Counted from the first letter of the stretch, positions 28,851 to 38,395 are shown. The stretch is 64,000 nucleotides of DNA from Xanthomonas bonasiae (GCF_017163705.1 NZ_JAFIWB010000025.1:1-64000), one strand, 5' to 3'. Program-made: numbers and translations. Notes: generated from the sequence alone by a model not told the origin.

Positions 28851-29558
28851 TCAGAACGCGATCGTTCCCGAGACCGCGAAGCGGTGGTCGGCCAGCTTCT
28901 CGGTGAAGTTCTGGTTGCCCTTGTCGTCGGTGTCGTAGTAGCCCACGCTCAACGCCAGCGGACCGACCATCTTGCCGACGCTGACGCTGTAGTCGGTGTA
29001 GTCCTGGTACTGCGACAACGCGCTGGCATAGGTGGTGCGGCCGACGTGCGCGCCGATGCTGAAGTCGTTCGGCAGGCTCCAGTTCCCGTCCAGCGCGTAG
29101 TAGAAGCTGTCCTCGTCTAGGTTGTAGACGTCGTCGGTATACGCCACGGTCAAGGAGTAGGTCTTGAGGAACTTGGTCTTGGTGATCAGTTCGTTGTAGT
29201 TCAACTTGCCGGCGCCCGGATAACCGTAGCGGTTGACCATCACGTCGAAGTTCCAGTTCTCGGAGAAATCGACGTTGTAGCCGATGAAGCCGTCCACTTC
29301 CCAATCAGGGTCGCCGGCGCCGAAATCGACGTTGGAACCCCAGGTGCCGACGTACAGGCCGAACGGCGAGGTGTAGGTGAGGCCGGCCTGGAACGCAGGG
29401 CCTTCGTTGGTCTGCGAGACGCCGCGGAACACGTAGTCGCTGACCACGCCATAGGAGCCGGTAATCGGCGAGGCAGCAGCCTCGTCCTGGGCCAACGCAC
29501 TCAGCGGGGAGGCGGCCAGCGCCACGGCCAGGGCGACACCAAGCTTGATCTTGTTCAC
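28851..29558 (-). CDS. TorF-type putative outer-membrane porin
   Basis: A 235-residue beta-barrel protein with a signal peptide cleaved near 'PLSALAQDE'. It opens with 'GSYGVVSDYVFRGVSQTNEGPAFQAGL', the signature of the TIGR02001/TorF family, and ends in Phe (SGTIAF), a beta-barrel sorting signal. The alternating aromatic strands fit 8-12 strands. The start is GTG with AGGAG 8 nt upstream. The family has no proven substrate, although links to TonB-type or small-solute uptake have been suggested. Confidence 0.87.
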   Translation of the reverse strand: MNKIKLGVALAVALAASPLSALAQDEAAASPITGSYGVVSDYVFRGVSQTNEGPAFQAGLTYTSPFGLYVGTWGSNVDFGAGDPDWEVDGFIGYNVDFSENWNFDVMVNRYGYPGAGKLNYNELITKTKFLKTYSLTVAYTDDVYNLDEDSFYYALDGNWSLPNDFSIGAHVGRTTYASALSQYQDYTDYSVSVGKMVGPLALSVGYYDTDDKGNQNFTEKLADHRFAVSGTIAF

Positions 29559-29625
29559 CGGTAATTCTCCTGCGGGTTGACGAGGGGGGTGGTTCCAGCG
29601 CGCACTGCAATGCTGGCTTCACACT

Positions 29626-29654
29626 TTTTTAACCGGTTTTTTCTTGCAGTGCAA
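29626..29654 (-). promoter_or_regulatory. Candidate sigma70 promoter for the TorF gene
   Basis: On the minus strand TTGCAC (29654-29649) and TAAAAA (29631-29626) are 17 nt apart in an A/T-rich patch 68 nt before the GTG start. Apart from this and the GTAG-type repeat at 29795, the 386-bp gap 29559-29944 holds nothing I can identify. Confidence 0.45.
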
Positions 29655-29794
29655 CACTTTCAAGACAAACCAAGTCATCGCAGGCCTTGCGGCTGCGTCC
29701 TTCGGGTCAAACCTTGTCTACGCCATGCGCCCGCGTTCTGCGCCGCGCCAGCGGACCGGCCCGCTTCTCGTTCTGATTGCCGGCCGGGAACACC

Positions 29795-29860
29795 GTGGGA
29801 GCGACTTCAGTCGCGACGGGCCTCCCCGGTAACGCGCGTCGCGACTGAAGTCGCTCCCAC
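29795..29860. repeat. GTAG/REP-type inverted repeat dimer (variant)
   Basis: A perfect 23-bp inverted repeat: GTGGGAGCGACTTCAGTCGCGAC (29795-29817) and its reverse complement (29838-29860), separated by 20 bp. Each arm is itself hairpin-forming (GCGACT/AGTCGC). It is a variant of the elements at 37128 and 58693, here with GTGG in place of GTAG. Confidence 0.85.
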
Positions 29861-29944
29861 AGAAGTCGCTTGCGCACATGCCGTCGAGTGCAAAGACGAC
29901 GAGCGAAACGCGCGAGCGCGGTTGCGCGCCGTATCCCGAATCCG

Positions 29945-30991
29945 TTAGCCGCGCTGCTGCGCGAACAGGCCGAAGCGGCGTGCGCTCAGCTGCAGCACCT
30001 GGCCGGGCGCATAGCGCGTCGCGCCCTCGCCCGCCGGCAACTCCACTTCCACTTCGTCCTGGCCATGCGCCAGCTGCGCGCGCAGGCGCAGGCGCGAGCC
30101 GCTGCGCTGCGAGGACAGCACCGTCGCCGCCCAGCCGCTGTCGCTGGGCGCCAGATCTTCCGGGCGCACGTACAGGTCGACCGGGCCGCTGGACAGCGGC
30201 GTATCCGGCGCCGGCAGCGCCAGGCCGGCGACCTGCAGCTGGCCGTCGTGCAGCTGTGCCGGCAGCCGGTTGACCGCGCCGACGAAGCCGTACACGAACG
30301 GCGACACCGGGCGGTCGTAGACGTCGGCCGGGCTGCCGAGCTGTTCGATGCGCCCGCGGTTGAGGATCGCCACGCGGTCGGCCAGTTCCAGCGCCTCTTC
30401 CTGGTCGTGGGTGACGAACACCGTGGTCAGCCCGGTGCGGTCGTGCAGCTCGCGCAGCCAGCGCCGCAGGTCGCGCCGCACCTGCGCGTCGAGCGCGCCG
30501 AACGGTTCGTCCAGCAGCAGCACGCGCGGCTCGATCGCCAGCGCGCGCGCCAGCGCCACGCGCTGGCGCTGGCCGCCGGACAGTTGGGTCGGATAGCGCG
30601 ATTCCAGGCCGTCCAGTTGCACCAGCGCGAGCAACTCGGTCACCCGCGCGCGGATCGCCGATTCGGCCAGGCGCTCGGCGCCGCGGCGCACGCGCAGGCC
30701 GAAGGCGATATTGTCGCGCACGGTCATGTGCCGGAACAGCGCGTAGTGCTGGAACACGAAGCCGACCCGGCGCGACTGCACCGGCAGACCGGTCGCGTCC
30801 TCGCCGTCGATCAGCACGCGCCCGGCGTCGGCATGCTCCAGCCCGGCGATCACTCGCAGCAAGGTGGTCTTGCCCGAGCCGGACGGCCCCAGCAATGCCA
30901 GCAACTCGCCCTGGCGGATGTCCAGGCTGACGTCGTCGAGCGCGACGAACTCGTCGAAACGCTTGCCCAGGTGCTGTACGCGGATGGTCAT
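29945..30991 (-). CDS. cysA: Sulfate/thiosulfate import ATP-binding protein CysA
   Basis: A 348-residue ABC ATPase. Walker A '[12 protein letters not shown]' is at about residues 35-46, the Q-loop is '[14 protein letters not shown]', the signature '[16 protein letters not shown]' at about 136-151 and Walker B '[12 protein letters not shown]'. A C-terminal TOBE regulatory domain follows from about 240 ('DLYVRPEDL'). It powers sulfate import at the cytosolic face. It is the last gene of sbp-cysTWA and starts 7 nt after cysW. Confidence 0.95.
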   Translation of the reverse strand: MTIRVQHLGKRFDEFVALDDVSLDIRQGELLALLGPSGSGKTTLLRVIAGLEHADAGRVLIDGEDATGLPVQSRRVGFVFQHYALFRHMTVRDNIAFGLRVRRGAERLAESAIRARVTELLALVQLDGLESRYPTQLSGGQRQRVALARALAIEPRVLLLDEPFGALDAQVRRDLRRWLRELHDRTGLTTVFVTHDQEEALELADRVAILNRGRIEQLGSPADVYDRPVSPFVYGFVGAVNRLPAQLHDGQLQVAGLALPAPDTPLSSGPVDLYVRPEDLAPSDSGWAATVLSSQRSGSRLRLRAQLAHGQDEVEVELPAGEGATRYAPGQVLQLSARRFGLFAQQRG

Positions 30992-30998
30992 CGCAACC

Positions 30999-31961
30999 TC
31001 AGTGTCGGTGATTGGCGGCCAGCGATTCGCCGTGGCGCCATTCCAGGTAGGACTTCAGCGCCAGGGTCAGCAGCGCGGTCAGCGCCAGCAGGCTGGCGCA
31101 GGCGAACGCGGCGCTGTAGGCGTACTCGTTGTAGAGGATCTCCACGTGCAGCGGCAACGTGTTGGTGCGCCCGCGGATGTGCCCGGACACCACCGACACC
31201 GCGCCGAACTCGCCCATCGCCCGCGCACTGCACAGCAGCACGCCGTACAGCAGGCCCCAGCGGATGTTGGGCATGGTCACCCGCCAGAACATCTGCCAAC
31301 CGTTGGCGCCCAGGCTCAACGCCGCCAGTTCCTCGTCGCTGCCCTGCTGCTCCATCAGCGGCATCAGCTCGCGGGCGATGAACGGGAAGGTGACGAAGGT
31401 CGTCGCCAGCACGATGCCGGGCAGCGCGAACACGATCCGCGGCAGCTGCAGCAGCACCTCGCCGAACACCGGCAGGTGCAGCCGCCAGCCTTCGTCGATC
31501 AGCGGCCAGGCCCAGCCGCTGCGGCCGAAGATCAGGATGAAGACCAGGCCGGCGACCACCGGCGACACCGAGAACGGCAGGTCGATCAGGCTCACCAGCA
31601 GGCGCTTGCCGGGGAAGGAGTGCTTGCTCACCGCCCACGCCGCGGCCACGCCGAACACCAGGTTCAACGGCACCACGATCGCGGTCACCAGCAGGGTCAG
31701 GCGGATCGCCGCGAGCGCATCGGGATCGGAGATCGCCCGCCAGAACACGCCGATACCGCCGCGCAGCGCCTCGACGAACACCAGCAGCAGCGGCAGGAAC
31801 AGGAACGACAGCAGGAAGCCCAGCGCGCCGAGGATCAGCAGCACCTGCACCCACCATGGCTCGGTGGTGACCGAAGCGACGCGACGGCGGGCAGCAGGCG
31901 GCGATGCGCTCAACGCAGTCTCCGAGAACGGGATGGTCAAGCTGGACACGGTATCGTTCAT
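30999..31961 (-). CDS. cysW: Sulfate ABC transporter permease CysW
   Basis: A 320-residue inner-membrane permease with six predicted membrane helices. The coupling loop '[21 protein letters not shown]' (EAA motif) contacts CysA. The long cytosolic N-terminus of about 40 residues is Ser/Ala/Arg-rich. '[25 protein letters not shown]' distinguishes CysW from CysT. It is separated from cysT by a single base. Confidence 0.94.
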   Translation of the reverse strand: MNDTVSSLTIPFSETALSASPPAARRRVASVTTEPWWVQVLLILGALGFLLSFLFLPLLLVFVEALRGGIGVFWRAISDPDALAAIRLTLLVTAIVVPLNLVFGVAAAWAVSKHSFPGKRLLVSLIDLPFSVSPVVAGLVFILIFGRSGWAWPLIDEGWRLHLPVFGEVLLQLPRIVFALPGIVLATTFVTFPFIARELMPLMEQQGSDEELAALSLGANGWQMFWRVTMPNIRWGLLYGVLLCSARAMGEFGAVSVVSGHIRGRTNTLPLHVEILYNEYAYSAAFACASLLALTALLTLALKSYLEWRHGESLAANHRH

Positions 31962-31962
31962 C

Positions 31963-32823
31963 TCAATGCGCCGCCAGACCGCGCCGCGCGAAGCGCGCCT
32001 GCACGCCGTTGACCACCAGCAGCATCAGCAACGACAGCAGCAGCATCGCCGCGGCGATCGCGGTCGCGCCGGCGTAGTCGAATTCCTCCAGGCGGATGGT
32101 GATCAGCAGCGGCGCGATCTCGGTCGCGTTGGGCAGGTTGCCGGCGATGAAGATCACCGAGCCGTACTCGCCGATGCCGCGCGCGAAGGCCAGCGCGAAT
32201 CCGGTCAGCACCGCCGGCCACAGCGCCGGCAGCACCACGCGGCGGATGGTCTGCCAGCGGCCGGCGCCGAGCGTGGCCGCGGCCTCTTCCACGTCGCGCT
32301 CGGCCTCGGCCAGCACCGGCTGCACGATCCGCACCACGAACGGCAGCCCCACGAACACCAGCGCCACCACGATGCCGAGCTGGGTGTAGGCGATCTTCAG
32401 CCCCAACGGTTCCAGCCAACGGCCGACCCAGCCGTTGCCGCCATACAGCGCGGTCAGCGCGATGCCGGCCACCGCGGTCGGCAGCGCGAACGGCAGGTCG
32501 ATCATCGCGTCGAACAGGCGCTTGCCGGGGAAGCGGTAGCGCACGAACACCCAGGCCACCCAGGTGCCCATCACCGCATTGAACGCGGCGGCGACGAAGG
32601 CGGTGCCGAAGCTGACCCGCAGCGCCGACAGCACCCGCGGTTCGCTCCACACCTGCCACACGCCGTGCCAACCCAGGCCGCTGGTCTTGAGCACCACGCC
32701 CAGCAACGGGATCAGCACCACCAGTCCCAGCCAGGTCAGGGTGATGCCCAGGCTCAGGCCGAGCCCGGGAATCACCCTGCGCCGCGACGGAGCGCGCGTG
32801 GCCGCGGCGGCATTCACTCCCAT
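31963..32823 (-). CDS. cysT: Sulfate ABC transporter permease CysT (CysU)
   Basis: A 286-residue permease partner of CysW. It has six helices and the EAA loop 'EEAAATLGAGRWQTIRRVVLPAL'. 'GEYGSVIFIAGNLPNATEIAPLLI' is the CysT-type ending. The start is ATG 32823, 4 nt after the sbp stop; an upstream in-frame start would run into sbp and is less likely. Confidence 0.94.
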   Translation of the reverse strand: MGVNAAAATRAPSRRRVIPGLGLSLGITLTWLGLVVLIPLLGVVLKTSGLGWHGVWQVWSEPRVLSALRVSFGTAFVAAAFNAVMGTWVAWVFVRYRFPGKRLFDAMIDLPFALPTAVAGIALTALYGGNGWVGRWLEPLGLKIAYTQLGIVVALVFVGLPFVVRIVQPVLAEAERDVEEAAATLGAGRWQTIRRVVLPALWPAVLTGFALAFARGIGEYGSVIFIAGNLPNATEIAPLLITIRLEEFDYAGATAIAAAMLLLSLLMLLVVNGVQARFARRGLAAH

Positions 32824-32827
32824 CGCG

Positions 32828-33850
32828 TCACTTGCTCGCCTGGATCTGGTCGAACAGGCCGCCATCGTTGAAGTGCTCGGCCTGGGCCTTGGCCCAGGAG
32901 CCGAACGCCTGGTCGATGGTCACCAGCTGCACCTTCGGCAGGCGCGCGATGTCGGCGCGGTCGGCGTATTCGGGATGGCGCGGGCGGTAGTAGTGCTTGG
33001 CCGCGATCTTCTGCCCTTCCGGCGAATACAGATATTTCAGGTATTCCTCGGCGACGTCGCGGGTACCGTGCTTGTCCACGTTCTTGTCGACCACCGCCAC
33101 CGACGGCTCGGCCAGGATCGACAGCTTCGGCACCACGATCTCGAACTTGTCCTTGCCCAGTTCCTCCTGCGCCAGGAACGCCTCGTTCTCCCAGGCCAGC
33201 AGCACGTCGCCGATGCCGCGCTGGACGAAGGTGGTGGTGGCGCCGCGCGCGCCGGTGTCCAGCACCGGCACGTTGCGGAACAGCGCGCGCATGTAGCCGA
33301 GGATGCGCTCGCGGTCGCCCTTGAAGATGTGGTCGGCGTAGGCCCAGGCCGCCAGGTAGTTCCAGCGCGCGCCGCCGGAGGTCTTCGGATTCGGGGTGAT
33401 CACCGACACGCCGGTGCGCAGCAGGTCCGGCCAGTCCTTGATCTTCTTCGGGTTGCCCTTGCGCACCAGGAACACAATGGTGGAGGTGTACGGCGCGCTG
33501 TTGTCGGGCAGGCGCTTGGCCCAGCCCGGATCGATCAGCTTGCCCTTGTCGGCGATCGCGTCCACGTCGTAGGCCAGCGCCAGCGTCACCACATCGGCCT
33601 CGACCCCGTCGATCACCGAGCGCGCCTGCTTGCCGGAACCGCCATGCGAGGTTTCCACCGTCACCTTGTCGCCGCTGTGGGTCTGCTCCCAGTGCTTGGC
33701 GAAGGCGGCGTTGTAGTCGCGGTACAGCTCGCGCGTGGGATCGTAGGACACGTTGAGCAGCTGCACGTCGCGCGCGGCGGCGGTGCCGGCGAACGCGCAC
33801 AGCGCGAGCGCGAGCAGCGGGCTGAATCGGCGCGGCAGGAGGCTGGGCAT
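32828..33850 (-). CDS. sbp: Periplasmic sulfate-binding protein
   Basis: A 340-residue substrate-binding protein with a signal peptide (cleavage near 'GTAAARDVQ'). The mature start '[19 protein letters not shown]', '[15 protein letters not shown]' (anion-binding Ser/Gly) and '[16 protein letters not shown]' are signatures of Sbp/CysP. Sulfate against thiosulfate preference cannot be decided. It is the first gene of the import operon and divergent from kbl, with 198 bp between starts. A CysB site is likely there but its consensus is too loose to place. Confidence 0.93.
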   Translation of the reverse strand: MPSLLPRRFSPLLALALCAFAGTAAARDVQLLNVSYDPTRELYRDYNAAFAKHWEQTHSGDKVTVETSHGGSGKQARSVIDGVEADVVTLALAYDVDAIADKGKLIDPGWAKRLPDNSAPYTSTIVFLVRKGNPKKIKDWPDLLRTGVSVITPNPKTSGGARWNYLAAWAYADHIFKGDRERILGYMRALFRNVPVLDTGARGATTTFVQRGIGDVLLAWENEAFLAQEELGKDKFEIVVPKLSILAEPSVAVVDKNVDKHGTRDVAEEYLKYLYSPEGQKIAAKHYYRPRHPEYADRADIARLPKVQLVTIDQAFGSWAKAQAEHFNDGGLFDQIQASK

Positions 33851-34048
33851 GGACGGATCTCCGGAAGAGGGTCAGGGGGCACGGGCGGTCCGGCCATGCG
33901 ACCACGGCCAGTGCGCCATGCTGCGCAGCCGCATTGGTCCGGTGAAATGACTTCGCCGTCGATGCTTATGCCATTTTTGCATGACGCCCGCCGACCTTCG
34001 CACACGCCGCGTTAAAATCTCCACCTCTCCCGCCTGCGCGTGCCCGTC

Positions 34049-35251
34049 ATGACCGATTCCCGCCTCACCCAGCACTACGCCGACGAACTGGACGCGATCC
34101 GCGCGCAGGGCCTGTTCAAGTCCGAACGCATCATCGTCGGCCCGCAGTCGGCCGAGATCGTGCTGGCCGACGGCCGCCGCGTGCTGAACTTCTGCGCCAA
34201 CAACTACCTGGGCCTGGCCGACCACCCGGCGCTGATAGCCGCGGCCAAGGACGCGCTGGACACCCACGGCTTCGGCATGGCCTCGGTGCGCTTCATCTGC
34301 GGCACCCAGGACCTGCACAAGCAACTGGAAGCGCGCATCGCCGAGTTCTTCGGCACCGAGGACACCATCCTCTACGCCGCCTGCTTCGACGCCAACGGCG
34401 GCCTGTTCGAGCCGCTGCTCGGCGAGGCCGATGCGATCATTTCCGACGCGCTCAACCATGCCTCGATCATCGACGGCGTGCGCCTGTGCAAGGCCAAGCG
34501 CTTCCGCTACGCCAACTGCGACATGGCCGACCTGGAAGCGCAGCTGCAGGCCGCCGACGCGGCCGGCTGCAAGACCAAGCTGATCACCAGCGACGGCGTG
34601 TTCTCGATGGACGGCTTCATCGCCCCGCTGGACGAGATCACCGCGCTGGCGAAGCAGTACGGCGCGCTGGTGCATATCGACGAGTGCCACGCCACCGGCT
34701 TCCTCGGCGCGACCGGCCGCGGCTCGGCCGAGGTCAAGGGCGTGCTGGACCGGATCGACATCTTCACCGGCACCCTGGGCAAGGCCATGGGCGGCGCGCT
34801 GGGCGGCTTCACCACCGGCCGGCGCGAGGTGATCGAACTGCTGCGCCAGCGCTCGCGCCCCTACCTGTTCTCCAATTCGCTGCCGCCGCACGTGGTCGCC
34901 GCCGGGATCAAGGCCTTCGCGATGCTGGACGCGGCCGCCGACCTGCGCGCGCAACTGGTCGAGAACACCCGCCACTTCCGCGAGCGCATGGCCGCGGCCG
35001 GCTTCGACATCAAGCCCGGCACCCACCCGATCTGCCCGGTGATGCTGTACGACGCGCCGCTGGCGCAGCGCTTCGCCGAGCGGCTGCTGGAGGAAGGCAT
35101 CTATGCGATCGGCTTCTTCTTCCCGGTGGTGCCCAAGGGGCAGGCGCGGATCCGCACCCAGATCAGCGCTGCGCACACGCGCGCGCAGCTGGACCGGGCG
35201 ATCGACGCCTTCGTCCGCATCGGCCGCGAGTTGAACGTCATCCCCGCCTGA
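34049..35251 (+). CDS. kbl: Glycine C-acetyltransferase (2-amino-3-ketobutyrate CoA ligase)
   Basis: A 400-residue PLP enzyme of the alpha-oxoamine synthase family. It cleaves 2-amino-3-ketobutyrate with CoA into glycine and acetyl-CoA, completing threonine degradation started by Tdh. Motifs: '[13 protein letters not shown]', '[16 protein letters not shown]' (strongly Kbl-like), '[15 protein letters not shown]' and the PLP lysine in '[12 protein letters not shown]' (Lys245). The ATG at 34049 was chosen over the GTG 9 nt upstream by family length. It is followed after 2 nt by the HNH gene. Confidence 0.95.
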   Translation: MTDSRLTQHYADELDAIRAQGLFKSERIIVGPQSAEIVLADGRRVLNFCANNYLGLADHPALIAAAKDALDTHGFGMASVRFICGTQDLHKQLEARIAEFFGTEDTILYAACFDANGGLFEPLLGEADAIISDALNHASIIDGVRLCKAKRFRYANCDMADLEAQLQAADAAGCKTKLITSDGVFSMDGFIAPLDEITALAKQYGALVHIDECHATGFLGATGRGSAEVKGVLDRIDIFTGTLGKAMGGALGGFTTGRREVIELLRQRSRPYLFSNSLPPHVVAAGIKAFAMLDAAADLRAQLVENTRHFRERMAAAGFDIKPGTHPICPVMLYDAPLAQRFAERLLEEGIYAIGFFFPVVPKGQARIRTQISAAHTRAQLDRAIDAFVRIGRELNVIPA

Positions 35252-35253
35252 GC

Positions 35254-35646
35254 ATGCGCACGGTCCTGCGCCAACGGCTGTTGCTGGCGGCGCGGACCGA
35301 TGCACACGCGCAAGCGCTGGAGGACGGCTGGGAGACGCGCTGCCTGCATTGCCGCCGGCGCCTGCGCCTGCGCGCCGACGGCGAACCGCTCGGGCACAGC
35401 ACGTTGGAGCACGTGGTGCCGCAGGCCTGGTTCGGCCGCCGCGCGGCAGCGCCGCTATGCGCCCTGGTCGGCGGCGACCCGAACGATGCGCGCAATCTGG
35501 CGCTGGCCTGCGCCAGCTGCAACCACACCAAGGGCCGCCATCACGATGCGCGCGGCCCGCAGGATGCGCGCGCCTACGCGGTGGTCGCCGCCCTGCTCAG
35601 CGCACGGCTGGCGCGCTGGCGTCCGCTGCCGGCGCCAGCGCCCTGA
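35254..35646 (+). CDS. Small HNH-type protein
   Basis: A 130-residue protein with an HNH-like zinc/beta-beta-alpha core: 'TRCLHCRRRL' (Cys30, Cys33), 'STLEHVVPQAWFG' (the catalytic-type His) and 'NLALACASCNHTKGRHH' (Asn and the second Cys pair, CxxC). All four cysteines and the His are present, so a nuclease is possible. No restriction or phage gene is near. It starts 2 nt after kbl, and its 3' end overlaps the converging pseudouridine synthase gene by 50 nt. Confidence 0.78.
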   Translation: MRTVLRQRLLLAARTDAHAQALEDGWETRCLHCRRRLRLRADGEPLGHSTLEHVVPQAWFGRRAAAPLCALVGGDPNDARNLALACASCNHTKGRHHDARGPQDARAYAVVAALLSARLARWRPLPAPAP

Positions 35647-36433
35647 CCTCGGCGGCACTGAGTTCGCGCCAGGCGCCCTTGCCCAGTTCGCCCAGCGCCA
35701 GCCCGCCGATCGCCACCCGCACCAGACGCAGCACGCCCAGATCGAGTTCGGCCAGCAGGCGCCGGATCTGCCGGTTGCGGCCCTCGTCCAGTACCACTTC
35801 GAGCCAGGCGTGCTTGTCGCCTTGCCGCAGCAGCCGCACCTGCTTGGCGCGCAGCGGCTCGCCGTCGGCGACCACGCCGGCGCACATGCGCGCCAGCAAT
35901 GCCGCATCGGGCAGCGCATCGACCTGCACGTGATAGGTCTTGTCCGGGCCGCTGGCCGGATCGGCGACCCGCGCCGCCCACTGCGGATCGTTGCAGAACA
36001 GCAACAGGCCCTCGCTGGCCTTGTCCAGGCGCCCGACCGGCGCCAGCCAGGGCAATCCGGCACCGTCGAAACAGCGGTAGACGGTATCGCGGCCGCGCTC
36101 GTCCTGCGCGGTGGTGACCAGGCCGCGCGGCTTGTTGAGCATCAGGTACAGGCGCTGCGTGGCGGCCAGCGGAAGGCCATCGAGCGCCAGGCGGTGGCGG
36201 CCGCGCAGGATCGGGAATTCGGGATCGGTGACGGTGCGGCCGTCGACCGCGACGCGGCCGGCGGCGATCCAGCGCGCGGCTTCGGTGCGCGAGCACAGGC
36301 CGAGCTTGGACAGCGTGCGCGCCAGGCCGTGGCGGGCTTCGCCGGCCGCAGCCGCGCGCGGCGACCGCGGGGCGCCGGCCGCCGGCACCGCGGGGCGCGG
36401 CGCGGGGCGGCGGGAACGCGAAGGAGGCTTCAC
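35597..36433 (-). CDS. RsuA/RluB/E/F family pseudouridine synthase
   Basis: A 278-residue RNA-modifying enzyme. After a basic Pro/Arg-rich N-terminus, residues about 35-85 form an S4 RNA-binding domain ('LARTLSKLGLCSRTEAARWIAAGRVAVDG'). The catalytic domain has 'LNKPRGLVTT', the catalytic aspartate in 'VGRLDKASEGLLLF' and 'EGRNRQIRRLL'. The exact rRNA target (23S or 16S) cannot be assigned by eye. Confidence 0.9.
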   Translation of the reverse strand: MKPPSRSRRPAPRPAVPAAGAPRSPRAAAAGEARHGLARTLSKLGLCSRTEAARWIAAGRVAVDGRTVTDPEFPILRGRHRLALDGLPLAATQRLYLMLNKPRGLVTTAQDERGRDTVYRCFDGAGLPWLAPVGRLDKASEGLLLFCNDPQWAARVADPASGPDKTYHVQVDALPDAALLARMCAGVVADGEPLRAKQVRLLRQGDKHAWLEVVLDEGRNRQIRRLLAELDLGVLRLVRVAIGGLALGELGKGAWRELSAAEVRALAPAADASAPAVR

Positions 36434-36479
36434 CGCGCGCGCTTCGTACGCAGGCGCGGTCGGCGACCGCGCGCCGCGC

Positions 36480-36986
36480 TTACTGCTTGTCGACCGGCGC
36501 GGCCGCGTCGGGCGCGGGTGCAGCGGCGGGCACTGCGGCTGGCGCCGGACGCGCCTTGACCACGCGCACGCCGCGCGCCTTCATCCAGGCGTCGAACTCT
36601 TCGGCGGTCATGCGCTTGCCGTTCTGGCTCATGTCGAAGCGCCACGGGGTGTTGTCGAACGCGGTGGTCGGCTTGTAGGCGGCCGGATCGTTCGGCTTCA
36701 CCGCACCGCCGGCCGGCATCGCGTTGGCCAGGCTCTGGCAGCCCTCGGCGCGCAGCCGCAGCAGCACCCGGTCCAGCGACTGGTCGCTGCTGTAGGACTG
36801 CGCCAGCACGCCGCTGGGCATGCCCAGCTGCAGGTTGCGCGTGTACAGCTCCGAGGCGATCGGCGCACCGACCGTGGCCGGCAGCGGCAGCGGCTTGGGC
36901 AGCACGTCGCCGGAACAATCCGGTGCGGCGTGAGCGGCAGGAATCAAGGCAAGACCAAGCAGGCCGGCCGTAACGATACGCAGCAT
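36480..36986 (-). CDS. Secreted protein of unknown function
   Basis: A 168-residue protein with a signal peptide ('TAGLLGLALIPAAHAAP'). The mature part has two Cys (in 'APDCSGD' and 'AEGCQSL') that could form a disulfide. A segment 'RMTAEEFDAWMKARGVRVV' looks helical. It ends in an Ala/Pro-rich tail. No family recognised. It lies 46 nt upstream of the pseudouridine synthase gene on the same strand. Confidence 0.7.
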   Translation of the reverse strand: MLRIVTAGLLGLALIPAAHAAPDCSGDVLPKPLPLPATVGAPIASELYTRNLQLGMPSGVLAQSYSSDQSLDRVLLRLRAEGCQSLANAMPAGGAVKPNDPAAYKPTTAFDNTPWRFDMSQNGKRMTAEEFDAWMKARGVRVVKARPAPAAVPAAAPAPDAAAPVDKQ

Positions 36987-37127
36987 CGGTTTTTTTCCAT
37001 TCAGGCGAGACGACGCCGCGAGTGTAGGCAGGGCCAGGCGCAGTTTCAACCGATACCGGCACTGCATGCGCTAAATAATTGGGAAGGCTGAAAAAGTTCA
37101 GCTTGGCAGAGAGCTTTTTGCCGCCTT

Positions 37128-37198
37128 TGTAGGAGCGGCTTCAGCCGCGACATGTCCTCTCCGGCAAGGCAAATGTCGCGGCTGAAGCCGCTCCTACA
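37128..37198. repeat. GTAG/REP-type inverted repeat dimer
   Basis: TGTAGGAGCGGCTTCAGCCGCGACAT (37128-37153) is followed after 19 bp by its perfect reverse complement (37173-37198). Each arm begins with GTAG and contains the small hairpin CGGCTTCAGCCG. This matches the REP-like GTAG elements known from Stenotrophomonas and Pseudomonas. Confidence 0.9.
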
Positions 37199-37223
37199 GA
37201 AGCGCGCGATGGTTTCCGGGCGC

Positions 37224-37257
37224 ACAAAAACAAAGCCCGGCGCGAGGCCGGGCTTTG
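37224..37257 (-). terminator. Terminator of the OmpA-like gene
   Basis: On the minus strand a perfect 10-bp stem CAAAGCCCGG/CCGGGCTTTG (37257-37248 with 37240-37231) is followed by TTTTTG. It lies 22 nt after the stop codon. Confidence 0.88.
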
Positions 37258-37278
37258 CTTGAAGCATGAAGCGTCCGA

Positions 37279-38373
37279 TTAGTTCTGGACGTTCAGCTCG
37301 GTACGACGGTTCTTCGCACGGCCTTCCGGGTTGTCCGAACCATCCGGGTTGGTGTTCGGCGCAATCGGGCGGCTCTCGCCGTAGCCGATCGGACCGACCA
37401 GACGCGAAGCGTCCACGCCGTTCTTGGTCAGGTAGTCATACACGGTGGTCGCACGACGCTCGGACAGCTTCTGGTTGTAAGCGTCGGTACCCTTCGAGTC
37501 GGTGTGACCGGCGACCTCGACCTTCAGGTCGGGGTAACGCTTCAGGATCTCGGTGGCTTCGCTCAGGATCGCGATCGCGTCCGGACGCAGGGTCGACTTG
37601 TTGAAGTCGAAGTTGACGCCCTTCAGGTCGATCGAGACCGGCACCGGGCAACCGTCCGGACCGATGGTCTGGCCAGGCTGGGAGGTCGGGCACTTGTCGT
37701 CGCAGTTGTTGACGCCGTCACCGTCGTCGTCCAGGTCCGCGCAGCTCGGGGCAGCGGTCGGAGCCGGAGCGGCAACCGGAGCCGACGGCGGCGGGCCGAG
37801 CGGGATCACGACGCCGACCGAAGCCAGCACGTCGCCGAACCAGTTCTCGGACGGAGCGGCAACGCTCTGGTCGTCGAAGTCAGCGCGGTAGGCCACTTCG
37901 GCACGTACGGCAACGCGCTTGTCGAAGGTGGTCTGCAGACCGACGCCGGCCTTGGCGGCAAAGTTGCCGTCCTTGCGCTGGCCCGGGGACACGGCGCCGC
38001 CGGTGTCGAACTCTTCTTCCGAACGCTGGTAGCCCAGACCGAACAGCAGGTACGGGTTCCAGCCACGGCCTTCCTGGATGAAGTGGCGACGCAGGTCGAA
38101 CGAGATGCCGTACTGGCTCCAGTTCAGGTCCTGGTTGGCGTCGAAGTTCGGGTTCTGATAGTTCAGTTCACCGTCGATCGACCAGTTCGGGCTGACGAAC
38201 TTGCCCAGACCCAGGGTGACGAACGGGGCGTCGTTGGTCAGACGGTCGTTGTCCTGGAAGTTGAAACCGGCCGAACCGGTCAGGTACCAGCGGTCGTCGA
38301 ATTCCTGTGCGGACGCTGCCTGGGCGACGGCCAGACCGCCCAGCAATGCGGCGGTGAGAATTTTCTTGTTCAT
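37279..38373 (-). CDS. OmpA-family outer-membrane protein
   Basis: A 364-residue protein. A signal peptide (about residues 1-22) is followed by an eight-strand beta-barrel (about 23-193) and a Pro/Ala hinge. Next comes a calcium-binding TSP3-like stretch, 'DLDDDGDGVNNCDDKCP', with two Cys in and around it. The OmpA peptidoglycan-binding domain (about 250-364) has 'NFDFNKSTLRPDA', 'VAGHTDSKGTDAYN' and 'LSERRATTVYDYL'. It links the outer membrane to peptidoglycan and is likely abundant: AAGGAG precedes the ATG and codon choice is more restricted than in its neighbours. Confidence 0.93.
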   Translation of the reverse strand: MNKKILTAALLGGLAVAQAASAQEFDDRWYLTGSAGFNFQDNDRLTNDAPFVTLGLGKFVSPNWSIDGELNYQNPNFDANQDLNWSQYGISFDLRRHFIQEGRGWNPYLLFGLGYQRSEEEFDTGGAVSPGQRKDGNFAAKAGVGLQTTFDKRVAVRAEVAYRADFDDQSVAAPSENWFGDVLASVGVVIPLGPPPSAPVAAPAPTAAPSCADLDDDGDGVNNCDDKCPTSQPGQTIGPDGCPVPVSIDLKGVNFDFNKSTLRPDAIAILSEATEILKRYPDLKVEVAGHTDSKGTDAYNQKLSERRATTVYDYLTKNGVDASRLVGPIGYGESRPIAPNTNPDGSDNPEGRAKNRRTELNVQN

Positions 38374-38395
38374 TAATACAGCTCCTTGTTTCGGG

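Noticed and set aside
33851-34048. CysB operator for the sulfate operon
   Set aside because: Expected there biologically, but the CysB consensus is too degenerate to place by eye in this spacer.
35254-35646. HNH protein as a homing or restriction endonuclease
   Set aside because: No intron, intein, methyltransferase or phage gene is present, and it is embedded behind a metabolic gene.
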